From positions 1 through 64,000 of the forward strand of contig JANSYO010000020.1 of the NCBI GenBank assembly GCA_024742395.1: a DNA stretch of 64,000 bases. The letters run 5' to 3'. The notes under the pieces were generated by a model. It was not told where the DNA came from. It saw only the letters and a program-made list of their open reading frames with translations, and ran no database searches. The DNA is from Cytophagales bacterium (GTDB lineage Bacteria > Bacteroidota > Bacteroidia > Cytophagales > Spirosomataceae). Shown piece by piece: positions 17,129 to 26,392 of this stretch (its first letter is position 1; each line of letters opens with the position of its first letter). A program made the translations under genes and the position numbers.

Positions 17129-18336
17129 ATGAAGTCCATTCTAATTTTTGTTCTTTTGACTTTGTCGATAAGTGTGTTTGGACAACATAACACATATTCA
17201 AATTTGAAGATGAGCAATGGCGACAGCTTAAAAGTACTAATCAAAGATGTAGAGAACTACAAAGGCGTATATTACAGGTTTAAGAATTCCGGAAAAACTC
17301 ACTTTTTAGAAGCCCATGAAATAACTTCGCACTCTTCAGGACACAGAAATTTCATTTCAAAAAAATCAAACCTACTGCTTACGAATACCAAGAACTGTTT
17401 GGACAAGAAATTCGAAAATCAGGATACCCTTCAAATAGGTACCTTGTCATAGATACTTCACAAATAATTATTGAAGATTATTATCTGTTAGAAGTATTAC
17501 ACGAGGGTAAGGCGACACTATTTCGATTAAACAACTTTTTGGGACATGATTTATATTTTCTGGAGTCCACCAATGGAACAATTCAAGAAATACCTCTGGA
17601 CTTTTATAAAATCCGTTTAAATACAGAAGAAAGCACTCTGATTGATATGTCAGATCCAAATTACTTGTATTCTAATGTTCGATATGATATACAAAGGCCT
17701 CGCAATTACATACGTGTATTAGAAGAAAGCCTTAATGATGATTCAATTAGTCAAATCCTGCTCAACTATACATTCTCTGAAGAACTACTTCTTTCAATAA
17801 TTTCACAATACAATGGTGTGAGCAATATCACTTTATCGAAAAAACTGAATAATTCAACTCCAATAAAGCCTAAGCTGAGTTTAGGAAGGCCTGCCCTGGG
17901 CATAATATACACACCAAGCGTAAATGTTAATAGAAATGGGGAGGTCTCAAAATCCAAATCCTCGAATATGGGAGTCAGCCTTTTTTTGTACAAACATTTA
18001 CCACGTAATGGTAAAAACATGTATCTAAAGTATGGCATTAGTCATCTCTTTCTTAACGAATACATTGACTCTAAAATTGATTACAGTTCTTTTTTAGTAG
18101 GCCTAGATCATTACTATAACTTTAGTACTACAAGTTTGTTCTTAGGTTGGAATACTGGTCTGGCACGCTATAGTTCCGGTAACTACAGTGGCTTTCAGCT
18201 TCCAATTGGTCTTGAACTGGGAATGGGTTTCGAATTAGGTCATTCTAGAGTTAGACTATCTGCTGGGTTTTCAGCAATTTTTAAATCAATGGCTGTAGTA
18301 AGCTACAATCCCTTAAGCCTTTCTTGGGTTTTTTAG
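17129..18336 (+). pseudogene. Secreted protein gene split by a -1 frame change at an A7 run
   Basis: The first frame (17129-17452) gives a signal peptide (MKSILIFVLLTLSISVFGQ) and a short domain. A second frame stays open from 17320 and continues without a stop to 18336. Joining them at the A7 run (17359-17365) gives one protein of about 402 residues: signal peptide, N-terminal domain, then a beta-rich C-terminus with Gly/aromatic strands like an outer-membrane barrel. The heptamer A_AAA_AAA read in frame one is a classic -1 slip site. A lost A in the genome or assembly, true gene decay, or programmed slippage would all explain it. No family recognised. Confidence 0.7.
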
Positions 18337-18392
18337 TCATTCTAGAATAGATATTTAGAGTAAAACCACTTCCCATTTCCCACTTTTAGCAG

Positions 18393-18400
18393 TACTTTTG
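18393..18400 (+). promoter_or_regulatory. Predicted -7 element of asd
   Basis: TACTTTTG matches TAnnTTTG. It leaves a leader of roughly 115 nt before the asd ATG at 18521. The leader contains an AAAGAGA/TCTCTTT hairpin (about 18453-18475) and a GC-rich imperfect hairpin followed by TTTT just before the gene. Confidence 0.5.
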
Positions 18401-18520
18401 CAGCCCTAACAGTTTAGAAAAGACCCTTTTAGGGGAAATCAATCGTAACAAAAGAGAATAGACCTGTCTCTTTATTATAAAATTAAACGCTCTGCCATGG
18501 GTCGGAGGGCTTTTGAAAAA

Positions 18521-19513
18521 ATGAAAGTTGCAGTAGTAGGAGCCACTGGTTTAGTAGGTGGCGAAATCCTGAAAGTATTAGCGGAAAGAAATTTCCCGGT
18601 CACAGAAATCATTCCAGTAGCCTCTGAGAGGTCTATCGGTAATAAGGTTAGCTATAAGGGCAAAGAATTTACCGTGGTGGGCTATGAAGATGCAATAAAA
18701 ATGAAACCCAATGTGGCAATATTCTCTGCCGGTGGCGGTACCTCTCTTGAAGTAGCCCCAAAATTTGCAGAAGCGGGTATTACGGTGATTGATAACTCTT
18801 CTGCCTGGAGAATGGACCCTACAAAGAAATTAGTAGTTCCTGAGGTAAATGCTGACGTTTTAACGGCAGATGATAAGATCATCGCCAATCCAAACTGTTC
18901 TACCATCCAGATGGTCGTAGTTTTAAAACCTCTTCATGAAAAATACGGCATTAAAAGGGTGGTTGTTTCTACTTACCAATCTGTAACAGGTTCTGGGAAA
19001 AAGGCCGTTGATCAGCTTTTTGGAGAGCGTGAAGGAAAAATGGATATTGATCCTGCTTACCCTCACAAAATTGACTTGAATGTCATTCCTCATATTGATG
19101 TCTTCCAGGAAAATGGATACACCAAAGAAGAGATGAAGATGATAAAAGAAACCAATAAAATCATTGGAGACGACAGCATCAAAGTTACTGCAACTACAGT
19201 AAGAATCCCTACTATTGGCGGTCACTCAGAGTCAATAAATATTGAATTTAAAGAAGATTTTGACCTGGCAACGGTACGTGAGCTTATTGCGGCAGTACCG
19301 GGTGTGGTTGTTCAGGATGACCCTAAAAACAATGTTTACCCAATGCCACTTAATGCTCACGGGAAAGATGAGGTGTTTGTAGGTCGTATCAGAAGAGACG
19401 AGTCACAGGAAAACACTTTAAATCTTTGGTGTGTAGCTGATAACCTTAGAAAAGGTGCAGCCACAAACGCTGTACAAATAGCAGAATATCTTAATGGCAA
19501 AGGAATGATATAA
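18521..19513 (+). CDS. asd: Aspartate-semialdehyde dehydrogenase
   Basis: Asd reduces aspartyl phosphate, the LysC product, to aspartate semialdehyde. About 330 residues: NADP-binding GATGLVGGEIL at the N-terminus, catalytic Cys in NPNCSTIQ near residue 127, the STYQSVTGSGKKA loop, and PTIGGHSESINIEF with the catalytic His. The ATG at 18521 starts directly on the Rossmann strand (MKVAVVGATG). An ATG 24 bp upstream (MGRRAFEK) is possible but less typical. Confidence 0.95.
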   Translation: MKVAVVGATGLVGGEILKVLAERNFPVTEIIPVASERSIGNKVSYKGKEFTVVGYEDAIKMKPNVAIFSAGGGTSLEVAPKFAEAGITVIDNSSAWRMDPTKKLVVPEVNADVLTADDKIIANPNCSTIQMVVVLKPLHEKYGIKRVVVSTYQSVTGSGKKAVDQLFGEREGKMDIDPAYPHKIDLNVIPHIDVFQENGYTKEEMKMIKETNKIIGDDSIKVTATTVRIPTIGGHSESINIEFKEDFDLATVRELIAAVPGVVVQDDPKNNVYPMPLNAHGKDEVFVGRIRRDESQENTLNLWCVADNLRKGAATNAVQIAEYLNGKGMI

Positions 19514-19541
19514 TCTCTTTTTTAGAGATTACCATTTTAAG

Positions 19542-19574
19542 AAACCCCGCGATAATTACTATCGTGGGGTTTTT
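19542..19574. terminator. Terminator between asd and the Nramp-like gene
   Basis: AAACCCCGCGAT pairs with ATCGTGGGGTTT (one G-T pair) and is followed by a T tract on the plus strand. It sits between convergent genes and ends 2 bp from the Nramp-like stop. It serves asd clearly and may serve the minus strand. Confidence 0.85.
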
Positions 19575-19576
19575 CT

Positions 19577-20839
19577 TTATTTGAAGTAGTCAACAACAGA
19601 GACCATTCCGTTGTAAGACACCAAAAAAGCAAAAAGCAATGATAAAGCCATACCTATATTCAAGAAAAGGCCTGCTTTGTGCTCTCCCATTAAACGTTTG
19701 TTATTGATCAGGATCAAAATGGAAATAATGACCAAAGGCAAAACAAAAACATTGAACACTTGAGAGAGAATCTGAATATTAATGGGATTTCCACCGAAAT
19801 AAATTCCAATAATTGCTAATACAGAAGAAATGGCTGCAATAATTCTGAACTGTTTAGAAGAGGTATTCATCTCCCCAGCCTGATAATCTGCTATCATAAT
19901 AGGAGTAATCATTAGAATTGGAAAGATGGAGGAGAGCCCGGCTGAAAGAAGCCCAAGGAAGAATACAACTACGGCAAACTTACCAGCTATAGGCTCTAAT
20001 GTGTAAATCATATCCAGTACATTATCTATTACTTTTCCGTTCTTAAATAAAACAGAAGTAGCCACACCCATGATAGATGCACTTATGATAAATATCAGAC
20101 AAGCCGCCCAAATGGCATCTTTTCGTTGATCTTTTAGATTAGCTAACGTCCAGCCTTTTCCTTTAATAAATAAGGGCCTGGAGATAAAGGTAGCCGCCGC
20201 CATAGTGGTTCCTACAAAAGCCGCTACGAGCATTTTGCCCCCAGGTACTTCTGGTATTTCCGGTATTAAACCTTTCGCAATATCCTTGGTTTCGGGCATC
20301 ATGATAAAGAAAGAACCAAGAAAAGAAAGGCCTAAAAATGTGACAAAAAAGACCAAGACCTTTTCAAAAACAGTGTAGGAGCCTTTCCAGAGTAAAAAGT
20401 AAAAAACAGATATGATGAGAATAGCTAAACCAAGAACTATTGAATATTGTTGATCAGACAAGACGGGAAAAAACAATGAAAACACTTCGAAAACGGCATT
20501 GGCAGTAATACCCAGAATTCCAATAAGTGAGTTCGTTTGACCAAAGGCAATTCCAATAATGATGAACAAAGCCAACACTTTTCCATACTTAATGTGATTT
20601 CTTATAGCATTCAGGGCTGATTGACCCGTAACTAAGGCAAATCGACCATAGGCTTCTATCAAAACGAAAGAAAAAAAGCAACTGAGTACAAGCACCCAAA
20701 GCAAGCCCATTCCAAAACGACTACCAGCAACGATCATAGAAGTAACGCTACCGGTTCCTATTGTAAAGCCAATGGCCATAATTCCGGGGCCTATTCCCAA
20801 AAACAACTCTAACACTTTCTTAAAGAGCTTATTGACCAT
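19577..20839 (-). CDS. Nramp-fold membrane transporter lacking the metal-binding motifs
   Basis: The 420-residue protein has 10-11 hydrophobic helices. Its start (LFLGIGPGIMAIGFTIGTGSV, residues 12-32) aligns with the first helix of Nramp transporters, where the metal-binding DPGN normally stands. Here that place reads IGTG. The helix that normally has the MPH motif reads GTTMAAATFISRP (210-222), without the His. It is therefore an Nramp relative with altered substrate, perhaps not a Mn/Fe carrier. It is the last gene of kdgK-fbp-Nramp, 12 bp after fbp, and this place suggests a role linked to alginate or uronate catabolism. That link is inference. Confidence 0.72.
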   Translation of the reverse strand: MVNKLFKKVLELFLGIGPGIMAIGFTIGTGSVTSMIVAGSRFGMGLLWVLVLSCFFSFVLIEAYGRFALVTGQSALNAIRNHIKYGKVLALFIIIGIAFGQTNSLIGILGITANAVFEVFSLFFPVLSDQQYSIVLGLAILIISVFYFLLWKGSYTVFEKVLVFFVTFLGLSFLGSFFIMMPETKDIAKGLIPEIPEVPGGKMLVAAFVGTTMAAATFISRPLFIKGKGWTLANLKDQRKDAIWAACLIFIISASIMGVATSVLFKNGKVIDNVLDMIYTLEPIAGKFAVVVFFLGLLSAGLSSIFPILMITPIMIADYQAGEMNTSSKQFRIIAAISSVLAIIGIYFGGNPINIQILSQVFNVFVLPLVIISILILINNKRLMGEHKAGLFLNIGMALSLLFAFLVSYNGMVSVVDYFK

Positions 20840-20851
20840 CTCGCCTGTTAT

Positions 20852-21859
20852 TTATTTGGTGCCTAAAAATTCATGCAACTTCTCTATCATGTTAATACTC
20901 CCTGTATAAAAAGGGGTTCTTTGATGTAACTCGGTTGGCTCAATATCCAGAATTGAATTCTTTCCATCGCTTGCTTCACCACCTGCCTGAGTAGCTAAAA
21001 AGGCAATTGGATTACACTCATATAAAAGCCTCAATTTGCCGTTTTTGTCAGAGACCGTACCAGGATACATATATATTCCGCCTTTAATGAGGTTCCTGTG
21101 AAAATCTGCTACTAACGAACCCACATACCTTGCCTTATATGGTTTTCTTTGACCATTCGACTTTTTGCAATAGCTTAAATAGTCGTTCACTCCCTGCTCG
21201 AAGAACTCTGAATTGGCATCATTCACAGAATAAATGCTACCATCTTCGGGCTGTCTCATGTTTGGGTGAGATAAATAAAAGGTGCCTAAACCGGGGTTTA
21301 ATGTAAAGCCATTTACGCCGTGACCAGTACTAAAAACCAACATTGTGGAGCTTCCATAAATTATATAACCGGCGGCAATCTGGTCTCTTCCTTTCTGAAG
21401 GAAATCATCTATGGTAACTGGTGTTCCTACGGGAGTCACTCTTCGATAAATGGAAAAGATCGTTCCTACAGAAACATTAACATCAATATTGCTGGAGCCA
21501 TCTAGCGGATCAATAAGCAAAACGTACTTATTCTGATGGTTTTTGTCCTGACTATTTATTGATATGAAACTTTCCTCTTCTTCTGAAGCAATACCACAAA
21601 CTATTTCTCTTTTTGAAAGTGTATCAATAAAGGTCTTATTGGCGATAAGATCAAGCTTTTGCTGTGACTCTCCTTGAACATTTATTTCACCTACCTCACC
21701 AATTAGGTCAACCAAACCAGCTTTGTTTACCTCTTGATTTACTATTTTGGTGGCAAGGCCAATGCCATTGAGGAGCTTTGTTAATTCTCCGGAAGAGTAA
21801 CTAAAGGCATTTTGGTTCTCAATGATGAACTCGCCTAATGTTTGATGTTTTATATTCAT
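20852..21859 (-). CDS. fbp: Fructose-1,6-bisphosphatase, class I
   Basis: The enzyme hydrolyses fructose 1,6-bisphosphate in gluconeogenesis. The 335-residue protein has the metal/phosphate signature [11 protein letters not shown] (116-126), the upstream acidic loop ASEEEE (91-96), [13 protein letters not shown] and the C-terminal [17 protein letters not shown]. Its ATG overlaps the kdgK TAA by one base, so it is translated with kdgK. Growth on alginate delivers pyruvate and glyceraldehyde 3-phosphate, and hexose phosphates must then be made by gluconeogenesis, which explains its place. Confidence 0.95.
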   Translation of the reverse strand: MNIKHQTLGEFIIENQNAFSYSSGELTKLLNGIGLATKIVNQEVNKAGLVDLIGEVGEINVQGESQQKLDLIANKTFIDTLSKREIVCGIASEEEESFISINSQDKNHQNKYVLLIDPLDGSSNIDVNVSVGTIFSIYRRVTPVGTPVTIDDFLQKGRDQIAAGYIIYGSSTMLVFSTGHGVNGFTLNPGLGTFYLSHPNMRQPEDGSIYSVNDANSEFFEQGVNDYLSYCKKSNGQRKPYKARYVGSLVADFHRNLIKGGIYMYPGTVSDKNGKLRLLYECNPIAFLATQAGGEASDGKNSILDIEPTELHQRTPFYTGSINMIEKLHEFLGTK

Positions 21860-22872
21860 TACCTTTTTAGTTTGCCGGAGAAATCCCCCTCCATTACTCT
21901 TTCAATTTCTGACACATCGGCCAGGTTTATATCACCTTCTATCGTGTGCTTTAAAGCTGAAGCAGCGGTACCGAAACGTATTGATTTTAAATTATCTTCA
22001 TACATCAATTGTCCATAAATGAAGCCCCCCAGAAAGGCGTCACCACCCCCTACACGATCTACTATATACGATATGTCAGTTTCCTGAGAATTCAGTAGCT
22101 TTTCACCGTCAAAAAGCATAGAGGATAGTTTATTATGATGCGAACTTATTTGTATCCTTTCTGTATTAACTACCTTTTTGATAGTGGGATACTGATCCAT
22201 TGTATTTCTACACGTTCTTTCAAACTGATCTTCTCCTTCCGGCATCTCCATACCCAGGAGGTCACGCATATTAAGGGCATTTGCCAGAAGTACATTTGAA
22301 TAACTGGCCAGATCAGGTAAAATCTCCTGAGGTTTCTTACCGTATTTCCATTGATCACTTCTATAATAGATATCACTGGAAACTGTAACACCCAACTTCT
22401 GAGCTGTTTTTACTGCATCTAGACATGCCGTGGCAGCTGACTGACTAAGAGCCGCCGTTATTCCGCTCCAATGAAACCAGTCTGCACCACTCAAAATTTC
22501 TTCCCAATCAAACCATTCTGGATCCAGGTTTTGAAAGGCTGAATTCTCTCTGTCATAAACTATTTGACTTGCTCTCATTGAAGCACCTTTCTCAATATAG
22601 TAAAGACCCATTCTGTCTCCACAAAGCTTCACAAATCGGGTATCTAAGTTTAGCTCTTTTAAATAGTTTATGGCCTTTTGTCCTATCAGATTTTTAGGAA
22701 ATACGGTAATGTGACAGGCTTCTAAACCAAATCTTGCCAATGAAGCAGAAACATTCATCTCAGAACCACCATAAGATAATTCAAAGCGTTTGGCCTGTTC
22801 TATTTTTTGATAATTAGGGGCTGAAAACCGTAGCATCACCTCCCCAAAGCTTACCACTTTTTTTGGTTTCAT
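21859..22872 (-). CDS. kdgK: 2-keto-3-deoxygluconate kinase
   Basis: A PfkB-family sugar kinase of 337 residues. The N-terminus [12 protein letters not shown] and the [17 protein letters not shown] block (about 29-45) are typical of KDG kinases. The C-terminal anion hole and catalytic Asp are in [13 protein letters not shown] (about 278-290). It makes KDPG from KDG, the product of the SDR reductases in this locus. The KDPG aldolase for the next step is not in the window. It is first in kdgK-fbp-Nramp-like and is separated from SDR1 by 240 bp. Confidence 0.9.
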   Translation of the reverse strand: MKPKKVVSFGEVMLRFSAPNYQKIEQAKRFELSYGGSEMNVSASLARFGLEACHITVFPKNLIGQKAINYLKELNLDTRFVKLCGDRMGLYYIEKGASMRASQIVYDRENSAFQNLDPEWFDWEEILSGADWFHWSGITAALSQSAATACLDAVKTAQKLGVTVSSDIYYRSDQWKYGKKPQEILPDLASYSNVLLANALNMRDLLGMEMPEGEDQFERTCRNTMDQYPTIKKVVNTERIQISSHHNKLSSMLFDGEKLLNSQETDISYIVDRVGGGDAFLGGFIYGQLMYEDNLKSIRFGTAASALKHTIEGDINLADVSEIERVMEGDFSGKLKR

Positions 22873-23112
22873 TTTATTAAGAGTGAAGGTCCGTGAAACA
22901 GGACTCTTTTTGTATTAATTCTATAATATTACACTAAATACAAAGCCTAATAATCAAATCTCGCTGAACTCTTCTTTAAAAAGAGATGCATAGAAGGGAA
23001 ATGACTATTATTTAAATCAACTTGAGTCAGAAACACAGGAATGAGCCTAAAAAGGATCATTCCTGAAAGTTTCCAGACCTCAATTACCAATTGAAAACTT
23101 AACTATGAACTA
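22873..23112 (-). other. 240-bp gap between SDR1 and kdgK with an 8-bp stem hairpin
   Basis: AGGAATGA (23037-23044) pairs with TCATTCCT (23057-23064) around a 12-nt loop, about 50 bp after the SDR1 stop in the direction of transcription. No T tract follows, so it could be a weak terminator or an RNA-stabilising or processing stem. I find no LacI-type operator and no clear promoter motif in the gap. Confidence 0.5.
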
Positions 23113-23877
23113 TTAAATTCCTAAAGCTTGTCCACCACCTATCTGAATAGTTTCTGCGGTAATAAAAGACGCATCTTTACTTGCTAAAAATGACACCACA
23201 GAAGCTACTTCCGCAGGTTGTCCGAGTCTGCCCAGCAGAATATTGTTTTTCCATGAAGCAAAAACCTCGGGTTTGGTAGATTTTATTTGAGCGTGGAATG
23301 GTGTATCAATTGTACCAGGTGATACTGCATTCACTCGTATTCCATACTCTGCTAAATCCTTTGCCAATGCTCTTGTGATAGCATGCACCCCTGCCTTAGA
23401 AGTTCCGTAAATTCCGGCACCGGGTCCACCTGCATTCCATCCGGCATTAGATGTATAATTAATGATGGTAGAGTTTTCACCTTTCTTTAAAAATGGAATT
23501 GCCGCTCTTGAAGCAAAAAATACGGAATCAAGGTTCAGTGCCATTACAAATCTATAAAATTCGGTGGTCATTTCTTCAAACCTTGATCTGCCCCCTAAGC
23601 CACCTGCATTGTTTACTAAAACGTCAATTCTGCCATATTTCTCACCAATAGCAGTAATGTTAGAGGTAACTTCATCTTCCTTAGTTACATCAAATCCATA
23701 ATACTCAGCTGAAATTTCTTCAGCAGTAAGCTCCTTTATTCTTTCGGCACCGGCTTCATCGTCTATTCCATTTAAAACAACGGTAAATCCATCTTTGCCT
23801 AATCTTTTTGCTACTTCAAATCCAATCCCACCGGTTGCTCCAGTTATAACTGCTACTTTTCCTTCCGTTTTGCTCAT
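23113..23877 (-). CDS. SDR-family reductase (probable DEH reductase, SDR1)
   Basis: A classical short-chain dehydrogenase of 254 residues: TGATGGIG (13-20), LVNNAGG (86-92), catalytic Tyr-Lys in YGTSKAG (about 157-163), and SPGTIDTPF. In alginate loci such enzymes reduce 4-deoxy-L-erythro-5-hexoseulose uronate (DEH) to KDG. After the second strand it reads VVLNGIDDEAG; the acidic residues there fit NADH better than NADPH, in contrast to SDR2. The cofactor inference is weak without a structure. It is 14 bp downstream of the MFS gene. Confidence 0.85.
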   Translation of the reverse strand: MSKTEGKVAVITGATGGIGFEVAKRLGKDGFTVVLNGIDDEAGAERIKELTAEEISAEYYGFDVTKEDEVTSNITAIGEKYGRIDVLVNNAGGLGGRSRFEEMTTEFYRFVMALNLDSVFFASRAAIPFLKKGENSTIINYTSNAGWNAGGPGAGIYGTSKAGVHAITRALAKDLAEYGIRVNAVSPGTIDTPFHAQIKSTKPEVFASWKNNILLGRLGQPAEVASVVSFLASKDASFITAETIQIGGGQALGI

Positions 23878-23891
23878 TTATTTTAAAAGTT

Positions 23892-25190
23892 TTAATATTT
23901 TCTTGATAAAGTTTTAATCTTAGGTATTAATAACCAAACACTTAGCATTGTAATAACTGCCAGAGCTGCCCCGATGACAAATGCCGGAGTATAATTCCCG
24001 CCGCTGGTTAACCAAGGGACCAAATAGGTTAATCCGGCAGCTCCCAACTTGGCGGCCATTCCTGAAAACCCCGATAAAGTTCCTACGGTTTTTCCGCTAT
24101 ATATATCACTTGGTATTGTTTGAATGTTACCAATGGCAGTTTGAAAACCGAATAATATTACCGCCATAATTAATACAGCAGTTGTAGGTCCGCCTGGATT
24201 AGCCATTGCCAATAAAGCAGGAAGCATAATCAGACAGCCTAATGTGATGACCATTTTCCTGGTCTTGTTTACATCCCATCCTTTACTTAATCTATTCTGT
24301 GCCAACAAGCCACCAAACCAGGCACCAAGCATCGCACCTACATAAGGAACCCAGCCGTAAAGACCAATTGACTTAACATCCATTCCGTATACCTCATTCA
24401 AGTAAATTGGTATCCAGAACACAAATAACCACCAGATAGGATCAAGGGCAGCCGATGCTAAAATTACACCCCAGCTTTCTTTATGACTTAATAGTTCTTT
24501 TGTGTTTGGATTGTACTCATTGCTCACCTCATCTGCAGACTCACTAGTCGTTCTTTGACCGTTCAAAATGTACAGCCTTTCGCTTTCTGTCAGCCAAGGA
24601 TGCTCTTTTGGCGGGCTTTTGACCAAAATAAACCATGGAATAAGCCAAAGCAGCCCCACTAGCCCTACAATAATAAAGATGTATTGCCAGCTAAAAAACA
24701 CTGTTAATAAGCCAATTAAAGGCAACGATATGATTCCCCCAATAGCTGCACCGGAGTTAAACAAACCTTGTGCAAATGCTCTTTCACTGGTAGGAAACCA
24801 TTCTGCATTGGCTTTGGCCGCACCGGGCCAGTTACCCGCTTCTGCAATTCCGAGAATGGATCTGAAAAGTGCAAACAAACCGAATGAGTTGGCTAAGGCA
24901 TGCAGAGCCGTGGCGATAGACCAAACACCAATAGAGAGTGCAAAGCCCAATCGAGTACCGATCCAGTCAAATATTTTACCAAATATTGCCTGCCCGAAAG
25001 CATAGGAAAATACAAAAATTATAGAAATATAGGAGTAAATCTCCTTTCTTTCGTCACTGGTTTTATCAGGATATAATTCATCGGCTATATCTGGCCATAG
25101 CATGCTGAAGGTGTTTCTATCGATATAATTAATTATCGTGGCTAATGCAATCAGGCCAATAACCCACCAGCGTAATCCTTTTAGTTTCAT
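23892..25190 (-). CDS. MFS transporter, hexuronate/DEH uptake type
   Basis: The 432-residue protein has 12 predicted helices and matches the anion:cation symporter branch of MFS (ExuT/hexuronate type). Key features are NYIDRNTFSMLWPDI at helix 1, GKIFDWIGTRLGF in the helix 2-3 loop, and EAGNWPGAAKANAEWFP near helix 4, as in hexuronate transporters. In this operon it most likely moves the linear or cyclic unsaturated monouronate from periplasm to cytoplasm. It is 12 bp after the PL7 gene and 14 bp before SDR1. Confidence 0.87.
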   Translation of the reverse strand: MKLKGLRWWVIGLIALATIINYIDRNTFSMLWPDIADELYPDKTSDERKEIYSYISIIFVFSYAFGQAIFGKIFDWIGTRLGFALSIGVWSIATALHALANSFGLFALFRSILGIAEAGNWPGAAKANAEWFPTSERAFAQGLFNSGAAIGGIISLPLIGLLTVFFSWQYIFIIVGLVGLLWLIPWFILVKSPPKEHPWLTESERLYILNGQRTTSESADEVSNEYNPNTKELLSHKESWGVILASAALDPIWWLFVFWIPIYLNEVYGMDVKSIGLYGWVPYVGAMLGAWFGGLLAQNRLSKGWDVNKTRKMVITLGCLIMLPALLAMANPGGPTTAVLIMAVILFGFQTAIGNIQTIPSDIYSGKTVGTLSGFSGMAAKLGAAGLTYLVPWLTSGGNYTPAFVIGAALAVITMLSVWLLIPKIKTLSRKY

Positions 25191-25202
25191 GTTGATCTTT
25201 TA

Positions 25203-25988
25203 TTAAATATGAGATACTCTAAGCTTATATATTATTACTTCACCATAATCTTCAGAATCTGCATTATGATTATTATTCTTGCCCCATGATGCCGACTGCG
25301 TGTAACATCCTGCCTTAAAATAAGAATCAGGAAACGCCAATGGATAGGTCTCCACTAATTCATCATTAAAATAAGACTTGATTACATTGTCCTCTACTAC
25401 CCATTTAATCTTAAATCGGCTACCTAAGACGTAATTCGAAGTTAAGACCGTAGCGGCCTTTCCGTTGTGTGATAGAAACAATTTTCTCTCTTCCAGTCGG
25501 CAGGTAATCACATCATCAAAATCACCGGTACTATGAATTTGACCAGCTACCACATGTTTTTTATGTGCAGGCAGATGATTTATTGCCTGTTCTATCTCAA
25601 GGGTATGTTTACCTACTCCTGACTGCCATTTGGCTCTCTTGTTTTTTATCATTTCGCGGAGTTCGCAACGTGGATAACCTGAACCACTGGTATGGGCTCC
25701 TCCTGCATGTGCCCTAAAAACCACACCGTTTTTATTGGTATCAACATAATAATAGTTCTCTAACAAATATGTTTTTAAGTCGTCTCCCACTATTTCGCCT
25801 GCTACCTGACTATCAGAACCATCATTACCGAAATCATCAAAAGGAATAGTTATTTTCCAATTTTCAAGATCAATTACCTCTGAAGGTAATGTATGGTTGA
25901 AAACAGAATCTCTTGAAGCTTCCAGCTTTTCACAATTCAATATTAGTACCGTAGCAATACCTAGTGTAAAGAGTTTGAAAGGCTTCAT
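25203..25988 (-). CDS. Alginate lyase, polysaccharide lyase family 7 (lipoprotein)
   Basis: The 261-residue protein starts with a lipoprotein signal (VLILNC, Cys19). The PL7 catalytic blocks are all present: RCELRE (107-112), QIH (150-152) and YFKAGCYTQ (223-231), which supply the Arg, Gln, His and Tyr of the active site. In PL7, QIH is associated with preference for guluronate or mixed blocks. As a single-domain lipoprotein it is probably an endolytic lyase on the outer membrane or in the periplasm. It lies between kdgF1 and the MFS gene. Confidence 0.93.
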   Translation of the reverse strand: MKPFKLFTLGIATVLILNCEKLEASRDSVFNHTLPSEVIDLENWKITIPFDDFGNDGSDSQVAGEIVGDDLKTYLLENYYYVDTNKNGVVFRAHAGGAHTSGSGYPRCELREMIKNKRAKWQSGVGKHTLEIEQAINHLPAHKKHVVAGQIHSTGDFDDVITCRLEERKLFLSHNGKAATVLTSNYVLGSRFKIKWVVEDNVIKSYFNDELVETYPLAFPDSYFKAGCYTQSASWGKNNNHNADSEDYGEVIIYKLRVSHI

Positions 25989-26015
25989 ACTATTCCTTCT
26001 AATGATTAAGAAAAC

Positions 26016-26360
26016 TTAATTGAGAAAGTCTTTTCTCATTGGACTAAAAAAGTCTAATAACACACCTGTTTCGGTGCAAACCGCCCCGTGAGGTGCGTGA
26101 GGAGGTATATAAAATACATCTCCAGCTCTTAGCGTTTTTGTTTCACCATCAATAGTCACATCAAAGCTACCGCTTTCTACATAAGTAGTTTGGCTATGAA
26201 AATGATCGTGAATAGGACCAATGCCACCCTTCTGAAACTCTACTTTTACAAGCATTAGGTTTTCATCATAGGACATTATTTTTCTTTTAACAAGCTCATT
26301 TACTTGTTCCCATTCTACATCAGCATTTTTTATAAACGTTTCTGTTGCGTTATTAATCAT
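26016..26360 (-). CDS. kdgF: KdgF-like cupin (uronate linearisation), copy 1
   Basis: A 114-residue single cupin. Metal ligands are visible in the HDHFHSQ block (His51, His53, Gln57) and near PPHAPH (His88 or His91). KdgF turns the cyclic unsaturated monouronate from lyases into the linear ketonized form that DEH reductase uses. No signal peptide is present, so it acts in the cytoplasm. It is closely similar to the second copy at 36.8 kb, with most residues identical across the length. Confidence 0.9.
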   Translation of the reverse strand: MINNATETFIKNADVEWEQVNELVKRKIMSYDENLMLVKVEFQKGGIGPIHDHFHSQTTYVESGSFDVTIDGETKTLRAGDVFYIPPHAPHGAVCTETGVLLDFFSPMRKDFLN

Positions 26361-26392
26361 TATTTAAGTGTTAAAAGGGTTTCAAAAAAAAT

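Noticed and set aside
23037-23064. Strong terminator ending the alginate operon before kdgK
   Set aside because: The stem is good but no T tract follows, so I list it only as a hairpin of uncertain role.
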